Assembly (NCBI GenBank): GCA_941918925.1
Contig: OW799234.1
Coordinates: 108,559,884-108,623,883 of the forward strand
Direction of reading: 5' to 3'
DNA from: Phyto melanocephala
Taxonomy: Eukaryota; Arthropoda; Insecta; Diptera; Rhinophoridae
Length of the DNA stretch: 64,000 nucleotides
Below the pieces are notes generated by a model. That model was not told the origin of the DNA. It did no database searches and was given only the letters and a program-made list of their open reading frames with translations. Positions 1 to 10,920 of the stretch are shown one piece after another (position 1 is the first letter of the stretch; each line of letters opens with the position of its first letter). The position numbers and the translations under genes are program-made.

Positions 1-269
1 GTGTTGTTCTACATTTACGCATACATAAACATGTACATACACATCTTGTCATATTCTTGGTTAATGAAGGCAGCTATAATTTCATATTTACTTTATTACA
101 GCATAAATGTAACACATACATATAACATGTATATCCACTTACTATAACATAAACATAAATGATATGATAGTGAAGGTAAATAGATGCTTGTTAAGCTACC
201 GCTATGGCAGTATTGAAATAAATATTATCAAACTTTTTGTTAAGTTTTTTAGGAAAAAAAGGACACCAA

Positions 270-650
270 AACTGTAAGGGTGCTATGTTCTGTCATGCCG
301 AATCTTCTTGTTTAATACCACTATTATGGAAATACCCCTTACATTCTAATTACTAGATTTGAACCTAGATTATGGAATTAAATAATATTTTAATATTATT
401 AATTTAATAGTTTAATTTAATATTTTTTTTGGTGTATTATATTTTCCCTAAAAAATTCCTTTCATTTGATATCCATATTATCCCTCTTCGTTGCCTAGAA
501 TCTGAAAAAAAATCAATTTTCGTTTGTAAATCTTGGGAAACACTCCGACGCAGTTTATTGTGATTAAATCTCAGTTAGTTTCAAACTGCTTAAGTCTTTT
601 CGAGAGTAAGTTTCAAGACTACGCCTTATAATTTGTTGTCTTAAGCGTGT
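270..650 (-). mobile_element. Degenerate DINE-1-like (INE-1/Helentron) relic, 3' part
   Basis: A decayed copy of the 3' end shared by the window's DINE-1-like elements: a GTGCTATGTTC...ATGCCGAATCTT hairpin remnant near 275-312 followed inward by AATACC. Further in, CCTTTCATTTGATA (about 460-473) and TCAATTTTCGTTTGTAAAT (about 513-531) also occur in the copies at 53949 and 56467. The 5' end is missing or unrecognisable. No coding capacity. Confidence 0.6.
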
Positions 651-694
651 CCAAAATATATTTATAAGCTTGACATTCTTGATTTATAAATATA

Positions 695-2564
695 ACAAGT
701 AAGAGCACTATATTCGGCTGTGCCGAATCTTTTATACCCACCACCAATTTTGTGTACATTTAAAGCACAATATTTATTATTTTGTTAATCGCTATAGAAT
801 AATCTCTTTATAATAAAATATGTATCACTTTCTTTGTAGAGGGTGGTTAAATTTGAAGGGCCCATGTTTAAGGTGAACCACATCTAAACTTCAACTTTTT
901 TCTTGTATTTCATTTGACATTTCTCAATCTCAGACTAACTCAATTTGAACCGTGGAAAGATACGCAATCGAGCAACGCTTTTAAGTATTAAAGATTTTTA
1001 TAAAAATGGGCGTTCAAATCAAAATGCGTTTCGTGCACTTCGTGATTCTTTTGGTCAACATAATCGTTCGAATTCGTCCACAATCAGAATAATTGTGAAA
1101 AATATTTAAATTTCAGCAAAAAAGGTTTGTATAAAATGTGAAAACATCTGCGAATGCCATCTTAGTTCGTTGAATGGGAAACATTGCTGTTTTTCACGAT
1201 AACGTGGCAAAAGAGCAAGCAACCTCGACTCATCATCGTGCCTAACAATTGAGCATCAACAGTGTCATTGAAAATTTGGACTATCGGATCGAAGTGTGCC
1301 GCCTAGGTTGGTGGGCCATTTCGCCGATATTTTGTTCCATACATAATTGAAGCATACAAATATTATCATTATAAAAATAAATGATAATAATTTCATAATA
1401 ATTTTATTCAAAATCAACATAGTCCCTTAAAATTAAACCATCCATTATAACTTCGGTATGCTAGTAAAATGTTTTCGTAAATTTAGTCTTTCAATGAAAG
1501 TGGCCGTTCAAATACGCGTGTCAATAAAGTTTCTGCTAACAAATAAAAGTTAGATATTTCAATATAGTCCTTTATTTTCCCAAAAACTTTGTCAATAGAG
1601 AAATTACATGAATTTAAGATAAACCCTTATATAGGAGGTAGGTGTTAAAGTGGGCGTGTCACCGAAACTTTTTGGCACAACAATTGCATTGATTAGAAGG
1701 ATATACGTAGCAAATTTGATCATCATACCTCTAATTTTGGCGGTTGTATGAGCTTTTAAATTTCATTAACGGTAGATAACGTGAATAGTGGGCGTTATAG
1801 TAGGCGTGTCAAAGTTATTTTTGCGAATCAGCACATCTTAGGTGTTTCAATATAGCCCTTTATTATTCCAAAATCTTTATTAATAGCGAAATTATATGAA
1901 TTTTAGTTAAAACGTTATATGTGAGGTGGGCGTAAAAGTGGGCGTGGCACATTGATTTGCCGTTACAAGAAAGCGTGTCACCAAAAAGCAAAGTGTGCGA
2001 AATTTCAGCGTCGTACATCCAATTTTGTTGCTTTTATGACGTTTTTGTTTTTAAATATACCGAAAAATACACTGTGCGGTATAAATTTTCGTACATTTTG
2101 ATCGATAACTCCTCTCCTAATGCATAGATTTAGATAATTTTCGGGGAACAACATTGTTTTTACTCAGGAAATATATATTCGAAGTTTCATGGGTCTACGT
2201 TAATGCGTTTGGACACAATTTCATTTTATTCGATGTTTGAAGGACACGGTTTTTTCGACCTACTCTTGCTTTTCGAGCTATAACTCTCTTCCTAATATTC
2301 CGATTTAGCCCATTTTCAATACCAAACAAACCTTGTCTATAAGAAAGATTCTGGCAATATTTGAGCCTCCTAGCTTTTTCGGTGCGACCTCTATCGTGCT
2401 TTCAACAAACGGACAGACGGACGGACATAGCTAGATCGTCATAAAATCAAACCCCGACTCAGAATATATATACTTTATGGGGTCTAAAATGGATATTTCG
2501 ATGTGTTACAAACGGAATGACAAAATGAATATACCCCCACCATTGTTTTGGTGGCGGGTATAAA
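695..2564 (-). mobile_element. DINE-1-like non-autonomous element, long copy (1.87 kb)
   Basis: Read on the minus strand, it opens near 2564 with TATACCCGCCACCA, which folds back on TGGTGGGGGTAT at 2530-2545. Next come the CCGTTTGTAA, CCCATAAAGTATATATATTC and TCCGTCCGTCTGTCCG blocks (2400-2500) that characterise Drosophila INE-1/DINE-1. It closes at the left with the terminal hairpin ATTCGGC-TGT-GCCGAAT and TATAGTGCTCTTACTTGTT. The middle carries repeated AAGTGGGCGTGKC motifs (1640-1960). DINE-1 elements are non-coding, Helentron-related and use a partner's Rep/helicase (established knowledge). A mariner relic lies inside at 841-1345. The 3' hairpin, the tail and the order of the 5' blocks together make the family call firm; exact termini are approximate. 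Confidence 0.8.
841..1345 (+). pseudogene. Mariner-like transposase relic inside DINE-1-like element
   Basis: Around 955 a start-like MERYAIEQRF is visible, followed (frames shifting) by SNQNAFRALRD, FGQHNRSNSSTIRIIV and then ATSTHHRAQQLSINS. These match the N-terminal helix-turn-helix region and linker of mariner transposases. The sequence then jumps to GGHFADI near 1310-1330, the extreme C-terminus. The whole catalytic DD-D core is therefore missing. Many stops and frameshifts; non-functional. Its ends are blurred, so whether it transposed in or was captured is unclear. The linker resembles that of the relic at 36062-37254, so they are probably the same subfamily. Confidence 0.65.
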
Positions 2565-2679
2565 AAGTATATATTTTTCAACATAATTTTTGCCGACAAG
2601 TTACCGATTTGATAAATATTTGATCTATTATCTCTAAGGGCACATCATATATTTAAATAGTGGCATATGGGCATTTCTA

Positions 2680-3205
2680 TGTTATCGTGCGTGACATTTG
2701 TACTCCTATAAAGTGAAGTATTTTTTGCAAAAGTAAGGGTAACTGAAACAAAGATAGATCTTAATGTTCCATTCAAAGGATACTTTATTTAAAACAAGTT
2801 AATTATATTCGAATCATTGTTGTCTATTATATCCAGAAAAATAAGAATATATCGTACGTGACAAACCATGAAATGATATTAAGGTATATATGGAAATATG
2901 AAAAAATCTGCGAATCTTGGGAGTTATTTTTTCTTTATTTAATTTCTTACACTAAACCAAATATTTTTCATTTAGAATCCATCACACTTAAGTGCAAACA
3001 ATCTTTAAATGATGTTATAATAAATTCAATTTAATATCGTTCGTGACATATCGTACGTGACAGATTTTTCTCTAATAATATTCTAAGGTAATAAAATTTA
3101 TACTATGTTAAGAAAAAAAGCTAAATTCTAAATTAGGTGCTCTTGCGACTGTTCCAATACGAATGACGGAGACAATTAATGGTTTTGCACTACGTACGTG
3201 ACATT
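2680..3205. repeat. Cluster of TATCGTACGTGACA-type motifs
   Basis: A 12-14 bp motif close to TATCGTACGTGACA recurs five times in about 520 bp, near 2682, 2850, 3036, 3048 and 3190, always in the same orientation, in otherwise AT-rich sequence. The copies near 3036 and 3048 are almost back to back. Spacing is otherwise irregular, so this is not a simple tandem satellite. It could be the subterminal repeat array of an unrecognised transposon or a set of binding sites (ACGTGAC is a bHLH/bZIP-like core). Function unknown. Confidence 0.5.
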
Positions 3206-3599
3206 AAAAACCATCCAAGGGAAATCAAAAAAAATACCGCTAATTGGACTCTATATTTTATTTTTTCTCAAGAATCTTGTTAATTGTTGTTGTTACCTTA
3301 ATTTTAAAGCATATTTACAATTACAAATTATTTTTACAATTAAGTCGCTAAAATTCTTTAAGATAAGCCAAAGAGTTAATCAGATTAAACTCTTATTATT
3401 GCTCTTGAAATAATTTTAAAAGCTCCTAATGCCTGCGCATAGTAAAATTTTAGTGTTTTTTTTTTATCAATAAACTTATATTGAAAAACTTTTAAGAGTT
3501 TTTATTTTAACAGTCGTGTTTGACATATTCATGGAAATGTCCGTATGAGTCTATAGTTATCATAGGGTTAAAAAAAATTTTTAAAAATATGAAAAAAAA

Positions 3600-3876
3600 A
3601 CTTTAGTCGTGTTTATTTGCTCATATCACAAAAAGTATATTGAGGGCGATTTATTTTTGAATTTATTCAAAATATTAATACCACATACAGATCTGTGCTA
3701 GATGTGAGGCCTTCTATGTTAATTTTAACCGACAGACGGACATTAATCAATCGTCTCCTCTAGGCGTTAGCTTTCAGAAAATGTTTGCCTTATGAAATTG
3801 GAAAAGAATACTTCAGAAATTACAAATAGAATGACAAGGCTGTATATACCCTTGTCACCACACGTGAGGGGTATAA
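3600..3876 (-). mobile_element. DINE-1-like 5' fragment
   Basis: On the minus strand it begins with TTATACCCCTCACGTG near 3873 and runs through the TTCTGAAAGC..., GTCCGTCTGTCGG and TGAGCAAATAAACACGACT blocks shared with the copies at 14543, 38040 and 59293. No 3' hairpin is present, so it is a 5'-end fragment or a copy truncated at about 3600. Confidence 0.65.
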
Positions 3877-4019
3877 ATACAGATGATAATATTACTGCGC
3901 AACAGCAATTCTGAATACGAGTGTTCTTCATAATAAAACACTATGAATTTAGAGATAATTCTAATTTTCTTATATGATTTTCTTGCTAAAGCTGAAGGCA
4001 GTAAGCTATTCTAAATGCT

Positions 4020-5895
4020 TCAAAATTAGTCAATGATCAATTGTACATTTCAATAGCCCTGGTAATATTCTTCTATGGTACGAAGATCCTAATGAAATCG
4101 CTCACGCTGTTATTCATTAGATCTCTTCGATTGACGGGAACATAGTCCAGGTGGTTTTAAAGAAAGTGTAACATATTTATGCCCATGTTATATCCAAGCC
4201 TTTGAAAGTGACTCATCAGTTGTTCGATCTATTGAGAAAATTCCAACTTTTCTTCTTTCATGCCACGTCGTTTTCGCAATCTCTGTCATATCATTCGTTG
4301 AGTTTAAGTCTTTTATTAATGATCTTATTTGTGCCCCATTAAATTCCTTCTTTTATCAGACATTTCAATTTTGCAGGACCTTTTACAAATTGTGTTATAA
4401 ATTGCAGTTCTATATGTAACGGATGTAAAATTATACGACTTCTTGATGCTAAAGCTGTGTTTATATGTTCTGCACCTACCGCTTCCCAAGGAGGGTAATC
4501 TTTTTTAGTCCAATGATGATATTTAGGACTACTGTCCCACAACCAAAGAAAATATAAATATTTTGTATAACCACCATGTAGGTCTAAGGAAAGTTAACCA
4601 TTTTTAAATCAACACATATGAGCCAATAGTGTTCCGTATATAAAATTTTTCTGTGAAAACAGAACAATAGTTGTATATTCTTCTTTTGATTTTGTGGAAT
4701 GTGTACTAGGCAACGACCCTAATTTATTTCCATTGTGTAAGGGAACACATTTTAGACAACATTTTTCCTTAAACATATTGTTACGTTTATACCTTTTATA
4801 AACGTTGGATTATTTCCTTTAAATAAACCTTTTGAGTTCTTTTATTGCAATTAAAAACACTTTAAATTCGTTATAAAATTAAGAGCACTTTATTTATTTA
4901 AATACACTCAAATATTGTTCTTATATCACTTTACTTATTACACTTATAGTTATACACTTTTATTATCAAACTCACTTTGATACGCACTTTACAAGCTCTA
5001 TTGTAAATCTATTGTAATATTGATTTTGTTAGCTGTGTTGTTCGGCTATTTATAGTAACATAGTGGTGTTCTGTAACGTTCGACAAAGTTCTCGTTTGTA
5101 CATTCTAGTACATTCGAAAACCGTTACATTTTAATTAAGACGTTAAGTAATATGCACGAATAATAGAAGTGCCTAAAAGTATGCTACACATAATAACAAA
5201 CAACATTTTCGAACAACCAGCAAAATAAACTAATACAAATAAAACTACAGTAACTTAAACTACTACAACTAAAATAAATTATAATGTAAATTAAGCTACT
5301 TAAAAATAAATCTGTAACAATATAATTAGCCGCCATTCACTATAAACGTAATTTTAAAGTCTCATTGCAGCCATTAAACCAGGTACATCCTAGCAAAATA
5401 CGAAATTATTTTCTACAGAAAAATGATTCAGAAATGTTCGTTTTTAAACCAGCCTTTGACAGTCCCAGATCCTTGACACGGTTGTTAAAATTATCTTGGT
5501 TGAGTAGTTAAGGCGCTTTCAGGTCACATTAAAAGTTACCATAATTACTGTGAACTTTTCCCTCAAAATGCACAGGCTTCTACTGTGAAGCATCGGCTTG
5601 ATGCTTAAAATACATCTATGTGCTGACCATATGGATGAATCTTCCCATTTGACTCCTTTATTTCGTTTAATGCCAGTTATGTTCACCAGACAATATTTAC
5701 AGTCGTTGTGGTGGTTTAAGGGTTTAGTACAGATCCATTTCTTATTTAAGCACAAACATAAAAACTTAACGCAACTTTTGCACACGTTTTGCGGAATCCA
5801 AGTCTTGTCTGCTTGTGTGACCAAAGCCATTTTTGTAAGCGTTAAATATATTCGCAAGCACATACCTTTAACCGTTAACATTATTATAAGTAAAT
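4020..5895 (-). pseudogene. Relic of a multicopy insect gene family of unknown function, split by a solo LTR
   Basis: Minus-strand fragments line up in order. From 5850: TWIPQNVCKSC, then NHHNDCKYCLVNITG and KWEDSSIWSAHR; further in, KDLGLSK near 5470. After the LTR: ICVDLKMVNF (about 4600), CGTVVLN/HHWTKKDYPPWEA (4480-4550), LHIELQFITQFVK (4370-4430), QIRSLIKDL (about 4320), HFL..HLDY (about 4160) and RFH*DLRTIEEYYQG (about 4070). In many insects one protein carries the sequence WAP-type CKxCV, HH-DCYFC, VDLKMVNFLLG, WDSR, LPPLHIKLGLMKQFVK, HSHLDFFPEN, GERFHQDI, in this order. I match it from memory of that family, whose function is unassigned and which may be transposon-derived. Stops, frameshifts and missing segments show it is dead. 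Confidence 0.55.
4779..5319 (-). mobile_element. Solo LTR of a Gypsy-like retrotransposon
   Basis: 541 bp starting TGTTACG on the plus strand and ending GTAACA, flanked by a 4-bp direct repeat ATAT (4775-4778 and 5320-5323). Read on the minus strand it has a TATA-like CTATAAATAGCC near 5050 and several AATAAA signals downstream, as expected for U3-R-U5. There is no internal region, so it is a solo LTR left by LTR-LTR recombination. The 4-bp duplication fits Ty3/Gypsy integrases. It lies inside the gene-family relic, so it inserted after, or while, that copy was present here. Confidence 0.7.
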
Positions 5896-6379
5896 AGATA
5901 ATAAATTAGTTTAAATAAAAATCACATTTCTAATATGTTTTCAACATCCAACTCTGATTTTATCATTTCCTACTTGACCTCTTTAGTCTTTGTTTAGTAT
6001 TGGACTGCTTCCAGAAACTTTGAACAGATTGAGAGAATTAATTATAATTCGGCTTAATAGTTTTTCATAGACAAACTGTCATTATTAAAGCTTTTTTGAG
6101 GGTTTTAATATATTGGATGCTAAAATAGATGTATTTGCAGGCCTTAGACATATAGAATTTATGGAACAACTATATTTAGTAGCAGTAGTGTAGTTGTTGT
6201 TCTGCTAATTGTTACATTCGTTAATTATAATAGAGAAATGTGCAAATATTCTATAATAAAGTCATACATGTGCACACTAATATTTAAACACTCATATGCA
6301 AATACGAGTGTTAATTAACTAAAACACTTGTATATGAAAACACTAAATATATGCAGAATCATAATGTGGTTTTTAATAA
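5896..6379. other. AT-rich, no recognised feature
   Basis: No coherent reading frame, inverted repeat or known element seen. Confidence 0.5.
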
Positions 6380-6380
6380 C

Positions 6381-7400
6381 CCAGCAAAAAAGACACCCAA
6401 AAGAACGCAGCAAAACAATCTATGACAAAAAAGTGAATTTGCAGGGGTTCAACTGGTGGCGAAGTGATTAAATTTAGCTAAAAACAGTAATGATTTTAAC
6501 ATTAGCGTGTCACTGGAGATCATGTGTTTACATGAATATTTTAATGAACTGCACTCTATATTAACAAGTGCACAGAACTCATGTGTTTATGGTTCAAAGC
6601 ATTCGCTGTTACATGAGTTAATTTTATTTGTTTATGTGGATTGTATAACATATTTTGCATGATGTTGAATTCATTTTTAGGCACATCATTTATGACAAAT
6701 TACTTCGCATTTAGGGAATCATTTAGACCAGTGCTATTCAACCTATGGTACGCGTACCACTTGGTGGTACTCGAAAAATTTCCAGTTGGTACGCGAATTC
6801 TTTTAAAATTTTAACGATTTCTATTTTGCAATTGGAAACAAAAAGAAAAAATTATCCTAAAAGTATACCTTTAGTGTACATGTTCTTATGTTTTTTGTAA
6901 TTTTTATTATTTTTTTTTAATTTTATTGTTTTATATTATTAATAAATAAAATAGATTAAAAATTTTAAAATTGTTTACATTATGTTTTTTTTGGTGGTAC
7001 GCGAAAAGTTTGTCGTGAATTTAGTGGTACACGAGCCAAAAAGATTGAATAGCACTGATTTAGACTTATTGCTTGTACACAATTAGTTAAGAAGTCTTTA
7101 AAATGTAATTCGCTTTGCACTATTACCATTTTTTTTTTGCTGGAAAATAGTGAATACCTGAGTTGAACCCATGATGAAGTGGTTCAATTTAGGTGAAATA
7201 TGCACGACTTTTACATTAACATGTCATTGGAGAGCAGGTGTTAAAATAAATATAATAACGAAAATCACTTTAATGTATTAAATTTATAAAACGCATGCAT
7301 AGTAAATGAAAAGAAATCCATGTTAATAATGTCTGTTTAAATGAATTGCTTAAGATTGTATGTGGAAGCACATCATTAAAGTCTAAGTATTTTGGATTTG
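6381..7400 (+). repeat. Two diverged copies of a dispersed repeat (third copy at 44395-44650)
   Basis: Copy 1 lies at about 6425-6560 and copy 2 at about 7145-7345. Both carry GTTCAAC/GTTGAACCC..., a TTTTAACATTA/TTTTACATTAACATG block and TGTCAYTGGAGA...TGTGTT. A third, better matching copy lies inverted at 44395-44650. The first is preceded by CCCAGCAAAAAA (6381) and the second by TTTTTTGCTGG (7136), a terminal-looking pair also seen around 17513, 18641, 19305 and 21957. The transposon class is unknown. A hAT MITE has inserted between the two copies. Confidence 0.45.
6729..7057. mobile_element. hAT-type MITE (329 bp) with 8-bp target duplication
   Basis: Terminal inverted repeats CAGTGCTATTCAA at both ends (13 bp exact), flanked by the 8-bp direct repeat ATTTAGAC (6721-6728 and 7058-7065). 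Subterminal GGTGGTACGCGAA-type motifs occur several times in both orientations, as hAT elements often show. CAGTG termini and 8-bp duplications are diagnostic of hAT (established). No coding capacity: a non-autonomous element needing a hAT transposase in trans. Confidence 0.9.
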
Positions 7401-7669
7401 GAGAAGGCATTTTTCATGCCTCCTCTTGCACTTATGAATTAGAAGTAATAAAAAATGTTATTCACAATAAACTAGTGCAAAATGCTTGTTGCTGGAAATG
7501 GTTCTAGATATTTATTTATGCCGAATTCTATTAAGTGATTAAAGGACCACACAATTTTAATAATAACCTTGCACACATATGTTGGTGTTTATATGTTAAT
7601 AAAACACACATAAATTCAATACCCACAAATACGAGTTAATATTTAAATAATTTTAAACATGTTTTTGTA

Positions 7670-8590
7670 CAAGGTGGGCCAAAAGAAGTCATCCGATATT
7701 GTTTGGCTCTCAGTTTTTTTCCTAAATGAAAATCTTTGATTCTGTTTTTTAATTATGTTTATTTGAAGATTTTTATTGGCCAAGTCGAGAAGATGATATC
7801 GGCCAAATGGGAGCCGTCACAATTGATTGCTATACGGGCTCTTTTTATGGCGGTTTACATCAATTCGGCGAGTACTTCGGGCGACAGATTCTCGCATTCG
7901 TGTCGAATGTTGTCCTGAGGGCTTCCAGGGTCTCAGGCTTGTTTATATATACACGGGACCTCCAAAAACTTCACAAAAAAGTCTGGAACGGTGAAATCGG
8001 GCTATTTTGCGGGCTAATGCAAATCGCCAAAACGAGAAGGGCACCCAGGAACGCTTTCTTTAATATATCCTTTCTAGCTCGCGTAGTGTAGAGCGCTGCT
8101 CCGTCCTGTTGAAACCACATGTCCTGCAGTCCTAATTTGTTCAATTGCGGCAGAAAAAGCTCAGCTAAAATGGCCCTTTAGCGGGCACCGTCCAATGATG
8201 TCGTTTGACCCGCGGCGTCCTTGAAAAAAGATGGCTCGATGAGGCCTCTAGCGTGAACAGCGCACTATGAAGTCACTTTGAGCGGGTTTAATAGCTCCCC
8301 GTGAATTACTCGTAGATTTTCGGCGCCTTAGAAGCGATAATCTTGCTTGTTCACGTACCCGCTGAGGAAGAAATGAGCCTCAACGCTCATTATGATTTTG
8401 ATCGAAAAATCGTCCACAGCGGCCTCGACACGATTATTTTGCGTTCTTGGGGAGTTTATCGCTCCATGGCTTGTTCACTTGTATTCTACATCTGTCTAGT
8501 TCATAAATGTCAAAACAGATTTGACATTGGCCGGCATTCGCAAAAAAAAAGAGCATCTTTCAATAGGGTGATTTCTTTTGGCCCACCTTG
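7670..8590 (-). mobile_element. Internally deleted mariner-like element (921 bp) with TIRs and TA duplication
   Basis: Ends CAAGGTGGGCCAAAAGAA (7670) and its reverse complement (to 8590) match over about 25 bp and are flanked by TA (7668-7669, 8591-8592). Minus-strand coding remnants run from a start region (MER, near 8467) directly into FSIKIIMSVEAHFFLSGYVNK (8390-8340, where the catalytic Asp of the SDEAHF motif is Val), then LGLQDMWFQQDGA (about 8120), which keeps the second Asp, and a broken C-terminus. The segment between the N-terminus and the first catalytic motif (helix-turn-helix and linker) is absent. Notably more GC-rich than its flanks. Non-autonomous; it could be mobilised only in trans. 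Confidence 0.85.
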
Positions 8591-8592
8591 TA

Positions 8593-9590
8593 CGTATGCA
8601 TGGTTTTAAAGTTGTAATTACGGTAATTACAGTTTTGTTCTCAGGCGCACAATAAAAGCAAAAACAAAACCGATAAAGTATAGTTTTTTGTTAGTTGTCT
8701 AACTCTCTAATAAATGTCGATTTCCGTCCTAAAAACCATAACGTAAGACTAGAGGATATTTCCTAGAAATCTTGGACAAATAGAAAAGTTTTATTACAAT
8801 ATTATTTTCTAAATGTAAATGAAATAAAACAAATAAAAACCGAAAATAAACAAAATGGAAATCTAAAATCTCAACAAAAAAAAAACTGTTAAAAAACTAA
8901 AGAAAAACTTTTCTAAGTGTTTCCAACACTTAAGATATTGAAGTAAGTTTCGCACAAAATGGAGTAAACTACAGCTGAGTTGAATCAAGTTAAGTGCAAG
9001 ACAAAGTAGACAAAACAAATTTCAAATGGCAACATAAACACACACAGTCTTCTATATAACTCTCAACTCTCACTGTTATTCGCCTCTGTGGAAACATTTT
9101 TCATTTCTCGCTCTTTTTTTGGCACAAACTATTTTAAAAACGATTTTTGTTAAAAAATAAAGTTTACACTTAACTTTTTCTGTTTATTTCTTCCTACATA
9201 GTGAAGAGCGTTTATAAAGTGGTATGGGAAAAGAAGATAAAAAAAAATAAAAACAAAAATGGAGAAAATGAAAAGCAACTTGAATGAAGTTTCATTTTGT
9301 TCTTTTTTTCTCAATTTTTCTAATGCCTTTAGCATTTTGTTACTTATGTTTAATTAAAGCAGAATAAGGAGTCAGATAATGTTTCGTTCTTTTATTTAAT
9401 TTTTTTTTTCATATTTGTTTTAATTTCTACATTTCTATTGCTGTTTTATTTATTACATGTATTCTTCTATAAGCAAGGTAAGGAATAAGGTAAAATAATA
9501 GCTTTGTTAGCTTTAAACAATATATCTATATGTGCTCTACTTGTGGTAAACCTACCTGCTAATATACATCCATACATACACAGGATGTCC
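8593..9590. other. AT-rich, no recognised feature
   Basis: A- and T-rich sequence without coherent coding or repeat structure. A GGATGTCCCAGTAA sequence at 9593 resembles a mariner-style end but has no partner I could find. Confidence 0.45.
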
Positions 9591-9654
9591 CAGTAATCAA
9601 GAAGCTGTTATTTTAATAAAATCTTGCAGACGCCAAAAAACGCAACATATTGTT

Positions 9655-9960
9655 ACGTTAGGTTAAAAAACAGGGACACTTAAAGCTCAAACTCATTACA
9701 GGTATGCACGCTTGCCCAATCGACATTTGGTGCGCTCTAAAGAAACGAAATTTAAAGGCAAAAAACCCAATCCCTCAATCCTATTCCTTAAAGCTATTCA
9801 ATTCAAATTCCTTAAGCATTCCAAGTTAAGCATAGTGTTTAAGCTAAAGTTTTTGAGTCCATACGCAGAACATTGACAAGGTTATTGTTCCAAAGTCTCA
9901 CCTTCTTTCTCGCATGCTTTACATGTCGTTTCATCCGATATAATTATTCTTCTAAGGATT
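9655..9960 (-). pseudogene. Non-LTR retrotransposon 3' relic (zinc-knuckle tail)
   Basis: On the minus strand near 9930 the frame TCKACEKEGETLEQ...CQCSAYG is readable. This is the Cys/His-rich segment that follows RNase H in several fly non-LTR elements and matches TCKACNKEDKTLEHYLC in the copy at 61200. A 3'-tail-like TTAACCTAACG occurs at 9655-9666 (minus sense). Heavily decayed. Confidence 0.6.
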
Positions 9961-10149
9961 TTACCTCAAAGACTTTACCAAGATCTGTAAGAAATAAACG
10001 CCGTCGAAAATTCTTAGATTTTATAAAAGATTTGTTATAAGATTTTTTAAATAAACAAAGTTCTCTTTAATGAATGAAAGATTAAAACTTCAGCATTCTA
10101 CTATGAATTAGATACTATCGAGAATATCGAAAGTTTTAAAATTAACTAC

Positions 10150-10920
10150 GAAAACTATCGAATGGGCTGACTTTCATTGGTTTCGCAGTAGCAGGAAGAA
10201 CATTGTTTTCATTACTATTTATTTATTTATATTTATGTTGTATTCCCTTGTTGTATCTCTTGAGGAGATAGCGAGACATGTGACGGTTACGCTTGTTTGG
10301 GTTCCAGGACATGGGGATATTGATGGTAATAATAGAGCTGATGCACTTGCAAAAGCCGATACCATCTTAGATTCGGTTGAATCCAGTTTTGCTTTGGGTA
10401 TTCCCTTATCGAAGGGTAAACAGCTGATCTCGCATCGATTTTATTTGGATGCCAGGGAAAGATGGGTGAAAGAACCCACTTGCTTGGAAACCAGAAAGAT
10501 CTGGCCTGACATGGATGCGCATAGGACGCAATATGCGGTGAATATGCCCTAAACCCACCTTAGGAATCTCATAGCGGTCATTACCGGACACTGGCCTATA
10601 GGTACACATGCGAAAAGGCTAAATATCCCTTACAACGACTTCTGCAGAAGTTGCGATAACGAGGAAGAGGAGGAGACAACTGAACATCTTCTCTGTAACT
10701 GTCCTGCATTCGGGGAACTGAGACACCAGATTCTAGGTCAGCGAATACTTTAAAGTAAAACTTGTCTTTCCGCAGTTGAACAGGACAGGATGGCTGAGAA
10801 ACGATGGCCAGAGGACATAGCCGAATGGGCGTTGGTACCTACGGTATCACAACGGGATCCTCGGAGGACCCAAGTGAGCTATGCTTTCGGGCGGCTGCCG
10901 GATCTAACCTAACCTAACCT
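10150..10920 (+). pseudogene. Non-LTR retrotransposon C-terminus: RNase H domain, zinc-knuckle and 3' tail
   Basis: From 10235 an open frame reads HVTVTLVWVPGHGDIDG-NNRADALAKA, the second half of an RNase H fold with the catalytic His (PGH) and Asp (RAD). An in-frame TAA at 10550 interrupts it, and the frame continues with VITGHWPIGTHAKRL, CRSCDNEEEEETTEHLLC and NCPAF, a CCHC-type tail. It ends with CTAACCTAACCTAACCT at 10904-10920, the element's 3' tail. Only two stops are seen, so this is among the younger fragments. RNase H presence suggests an I-, R1- or Loa-like clade; I cannot tell which. The 5' part (endonuclease and RT) is absent, as in ordinary 5'-truncated insertions. Confidence 0.8.

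Noticed and set aside
4339..4542. Short independent gene of 67 aa
   Set aside because: Its motifs are one segment of the larger gene-family relic.
5598..5897. Plus-strand ORF of 99 aa
   Set aside because: Antisense shadow of the minus-strand gene-family relic, whose motifs are recognisable.
9593..9660. GGATGTCCCAGTAATCAAG as a mariner end
   Set aside because: No inverted partner or TA-flanked boundary found; kept only as a note.
10406..10609. Minus-strand ORF in the non-LTR fragment
   Set aside because: Antisense of the RNase H frame.
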